Shown piece by piece: positions 63,002-64,000 of a stretch of 64,000 nt of DNA; the first letter of the stretch is position 1; each line of letters begins with the position of its first letter. The notes under the pieces were generated by a model that made no database searches, was not told the DNA's origin, and was given only the letters and a program-made list of their open reading frames with translations. The stretch is from Undibacterium pigrum (GTDB taxonomy: Bacteria > Pseudomonadota > Gammaproteobacteria > Burkholderiales > Burkholderiaceae_D). Both the position numbers and the translations under genes were made by a program. The DNA lies in the NCBI RefSeq assembly GCF_003201815.1, contig NZ_QJKB01000010.1:62001-126000 (forward strand), read 5' to 3'.

Positions 63002-63080
63002 TGGACTGAAGCAATTCGCATCCTTAATCCATCGCCAGAAACCGCTCCACTCTTCGCCTCACAATATCAAACATCAGATA

Positions 63081-63857
63081 TCAGGCATCAAAGCCACCGT
63101 CTGCCTTGAGATTTGCACCAGTAATAAATGCCGCATCTTCACTCGCCAGGTATGCAACCAGGCTGGCGATTTGTGTGCCTGTGCCATATTTACCTGTCGC
63201 CATGTAGCTGCGCATGGTGTCAGCAAAAGCACCGTTGGCTGGATTCATTTCTGTATCAACCGGGCCGGGCTGCACATTATTGACGGTGATGCCACGTGCG
63301 CCCAGGTCGCGTGCCAGGCCACGGGTGAAAGAGGCTACCGCGCCTTTGGTCAAAGCATACAGTGACAGGCCAGGTACAGGCACATAATCACTGTTGACGC
63401 TGCCTATGTTAATGATGCGACCTCCTTCTTTCATGTGACGCTGTGCTTCTTGCGAGGCGACAAACACGCCTGTCACGTTGACAGCAATCAGGCGCTGATA
63501 ATCTTCCATGCTGATATCTGCAATGCCACCGGCAACCAGTGCTCCCGCATTGTTGACCAGGATATCGAGGCCGCCAAATTCTGCGACCGTTTTTGCCACT
63601 GCCTGTTTGACGGCATCTGCATCTTGCGCATCAGCACGGATAGCCAGCGCCTTGCCGCCAGTTGAACGTATATCTGCAACCAGTTGTTCTGCCTGCTGTG
63701 CGCTGCTGGAATAAGTGATGGCAACTGCTGCGCCATCTGTTGCCAGTTTGCGTGCAATGGCTGCGCCTATACCGCGTGAACCGCCAGTGACCAAGGCTGT
63801 TTTACCAGCCAGGTTTGCTTTGGATGTGTTTGCTTGTGTGTTGAGTGCTTGTGTCAT
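63081..63857 (-). CDS. Short-chain dehydrogenase/reductase, FabG-like
   Basis: The 258-residue protein has the NAD(P)-binding loop GGSRGIG (25-31), NNAG, the active-site Ser in INIGSVNS and the YALTKG Tyr-Lys pair. The C-terminal PGPVDTEM and GANLKADGGFDA are typical of the classical group. About 17 extra residues precede the Rossmann fold. It likely reduces a ketone or oxidises an alcohol; it is not obviously the fatty-acid FabG, which sits in other contexts. An operator-like region lies upstream to the window edge. Confidence 0.9.
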   Translation of the reverse strand: MTQALNTQANTSKANLAGKTALVTGGSRGIGAAIARKLATDGAAVAITYSSSAQQAEQLVADIRSTGGKALAIRADAQDADAVKQAVAKTVAEFGGLDILVNNAGALVAGGIADISMEDYQRLIAVNVTGVFVASQEAQRHMKEGGRIINIGSVNSDYVPVPGLSLYALTKGAVASFTRGLARDLGARGITVNNVQPGPVDTEMNPANGAFADTMRSYMATGKYGTGTQIASLVAYLASEDAAFITGANLKADGGFDA

Positions 63858-63966
63858 GTCGTTCTCCTGTTTAGTTGGCTTGCTTAAGTTTGATTCGGTT
63901 TAATTTCTTTAATCCGTGATTGGATGTAGCTATTTTGTGCTTTTTAAATGATTACAAGTAGTCCAT

Positions 63967-64000
63967 AATCGATTACATTACTTTCAACTAAAGGTTGAAA
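63967..64000. promoter_or_regulatory. Operator-like palindromes upstream of the FabG-like SDR
   Basis: A 10-bp palindrome taatcgatta (63967-63976) is followed by an inverted repeat tttcaac (63982-63988) and gttgaaa (63994-64000) with a 5-base spacer. GATTACA also occurs twice (63950 and 63971). The pattern suggests a regulator site, and a divergent regulator gene may start just beyond the window. Confidence 0.35.

Noticed and set aside
1..64000. tRNA, rRNA, CRISPR array, phage or insertion-sequence genes
   Set aside because: I looked for cloverleaf-like segments, regularly spaced repeats and transposase or integrase motifs and found none, apart from the non-coding palindromic element in the hut operon.

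Overview
The window looks like a chromosomal segment of a betaproteobacterium of the Burkholderiales, most likely family Oxalobacteraceae and plausibly close to Undibacterium. The reasons are the housekeeping order ribF-ileS-lspA-coaBC-dut, cspA-clpS-clpA, icd next to a rluE-type gene, parE-parC, and a GC content that appears close to half. The species is an inference. No tRNA, rRNA, CRISPR array, phage or transposase gene was recognised. One MITE/REP-like palindromic element is present.

Layout. 1-7.7 kb: a truncated glutathione transferase-like gene, a large secreted PHP-type hydrolase with two near-identical Ig domains and a LacI-type operator upstream, a protein phosphatase and DUF885 peptidase-like pair, and a methyltransferase. 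7.8-14.4 kb: a small Cys-rich protein, then ribF-ileS-lspA-coaBC-dut (FMN/FAD, isoleucyl-tRNA, lipoprotein signal peptidase, CoA, dUTPase). 14.4-19.3 kb: a membrane protein, an FMN reductase, a lipoprotein alpha/beta hydrolase, then pirin and OsmC. 19.3-24.8 kb: clpS-clpA, a cold-shock gene and a NarL-type two-component pair. 24.9-29.0 kb: an exported transglutaminase/TPR protein with an exported coiled-coil partner. 29.4-35.5 kb: icd, rluE, a tiny Ala/Lys-rich exported protein, rpsT, a GNAT enzyme, a CoxE/VWA protein and a pseudo-receiver regulator. 35.6-40 kb: parE-parC. 40.1-41.5 kb: a Sel1-repeat protein.

41.8-48.2 kb is the most interesting stretch. It is a compact phospholipid-modification locus whose core matches the poorly characterised E. 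coli ynbABCD genes: a CDP-alcohol phosphotransferase, a CDP-diacylglycerol synthase-like protein, an alpha/beta hydrolase-methyltransferase fusion and a PAP2/dual-specificity phosphatase fusion. An SDR and a patatin-like protein with substituted catalytic residues sit beside it. A simple reading is that the locus activates phosphatidic acid, transfers it to an alcohol, dephosphorylates the product, then methylates or deacylates it. The final lipid is unknown.

48.3-56.3 kb: a CheY-like regulator abutting an Hpt-REC-REC-GGDEF diguanylate cyclase, an M28 peptidase and a giant AsmA-like DUF748 protein. 56.4-61.8 kb: the histidine-utilisation operon hutU-hutH-hutD-hutI. It has a HutC-type operator lying exactly in the promoter spacer, the MITE/REP-like element between hutU and hutH, and a terminator-like hairpin with 14-bp tandem repeats between hutH and hutD. 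No hutC, hutF or hutG lies in the window. 62.1-64 kb: a rhodanese-GNAT pair and an SDR gene with operator-like repeats at the window edge.
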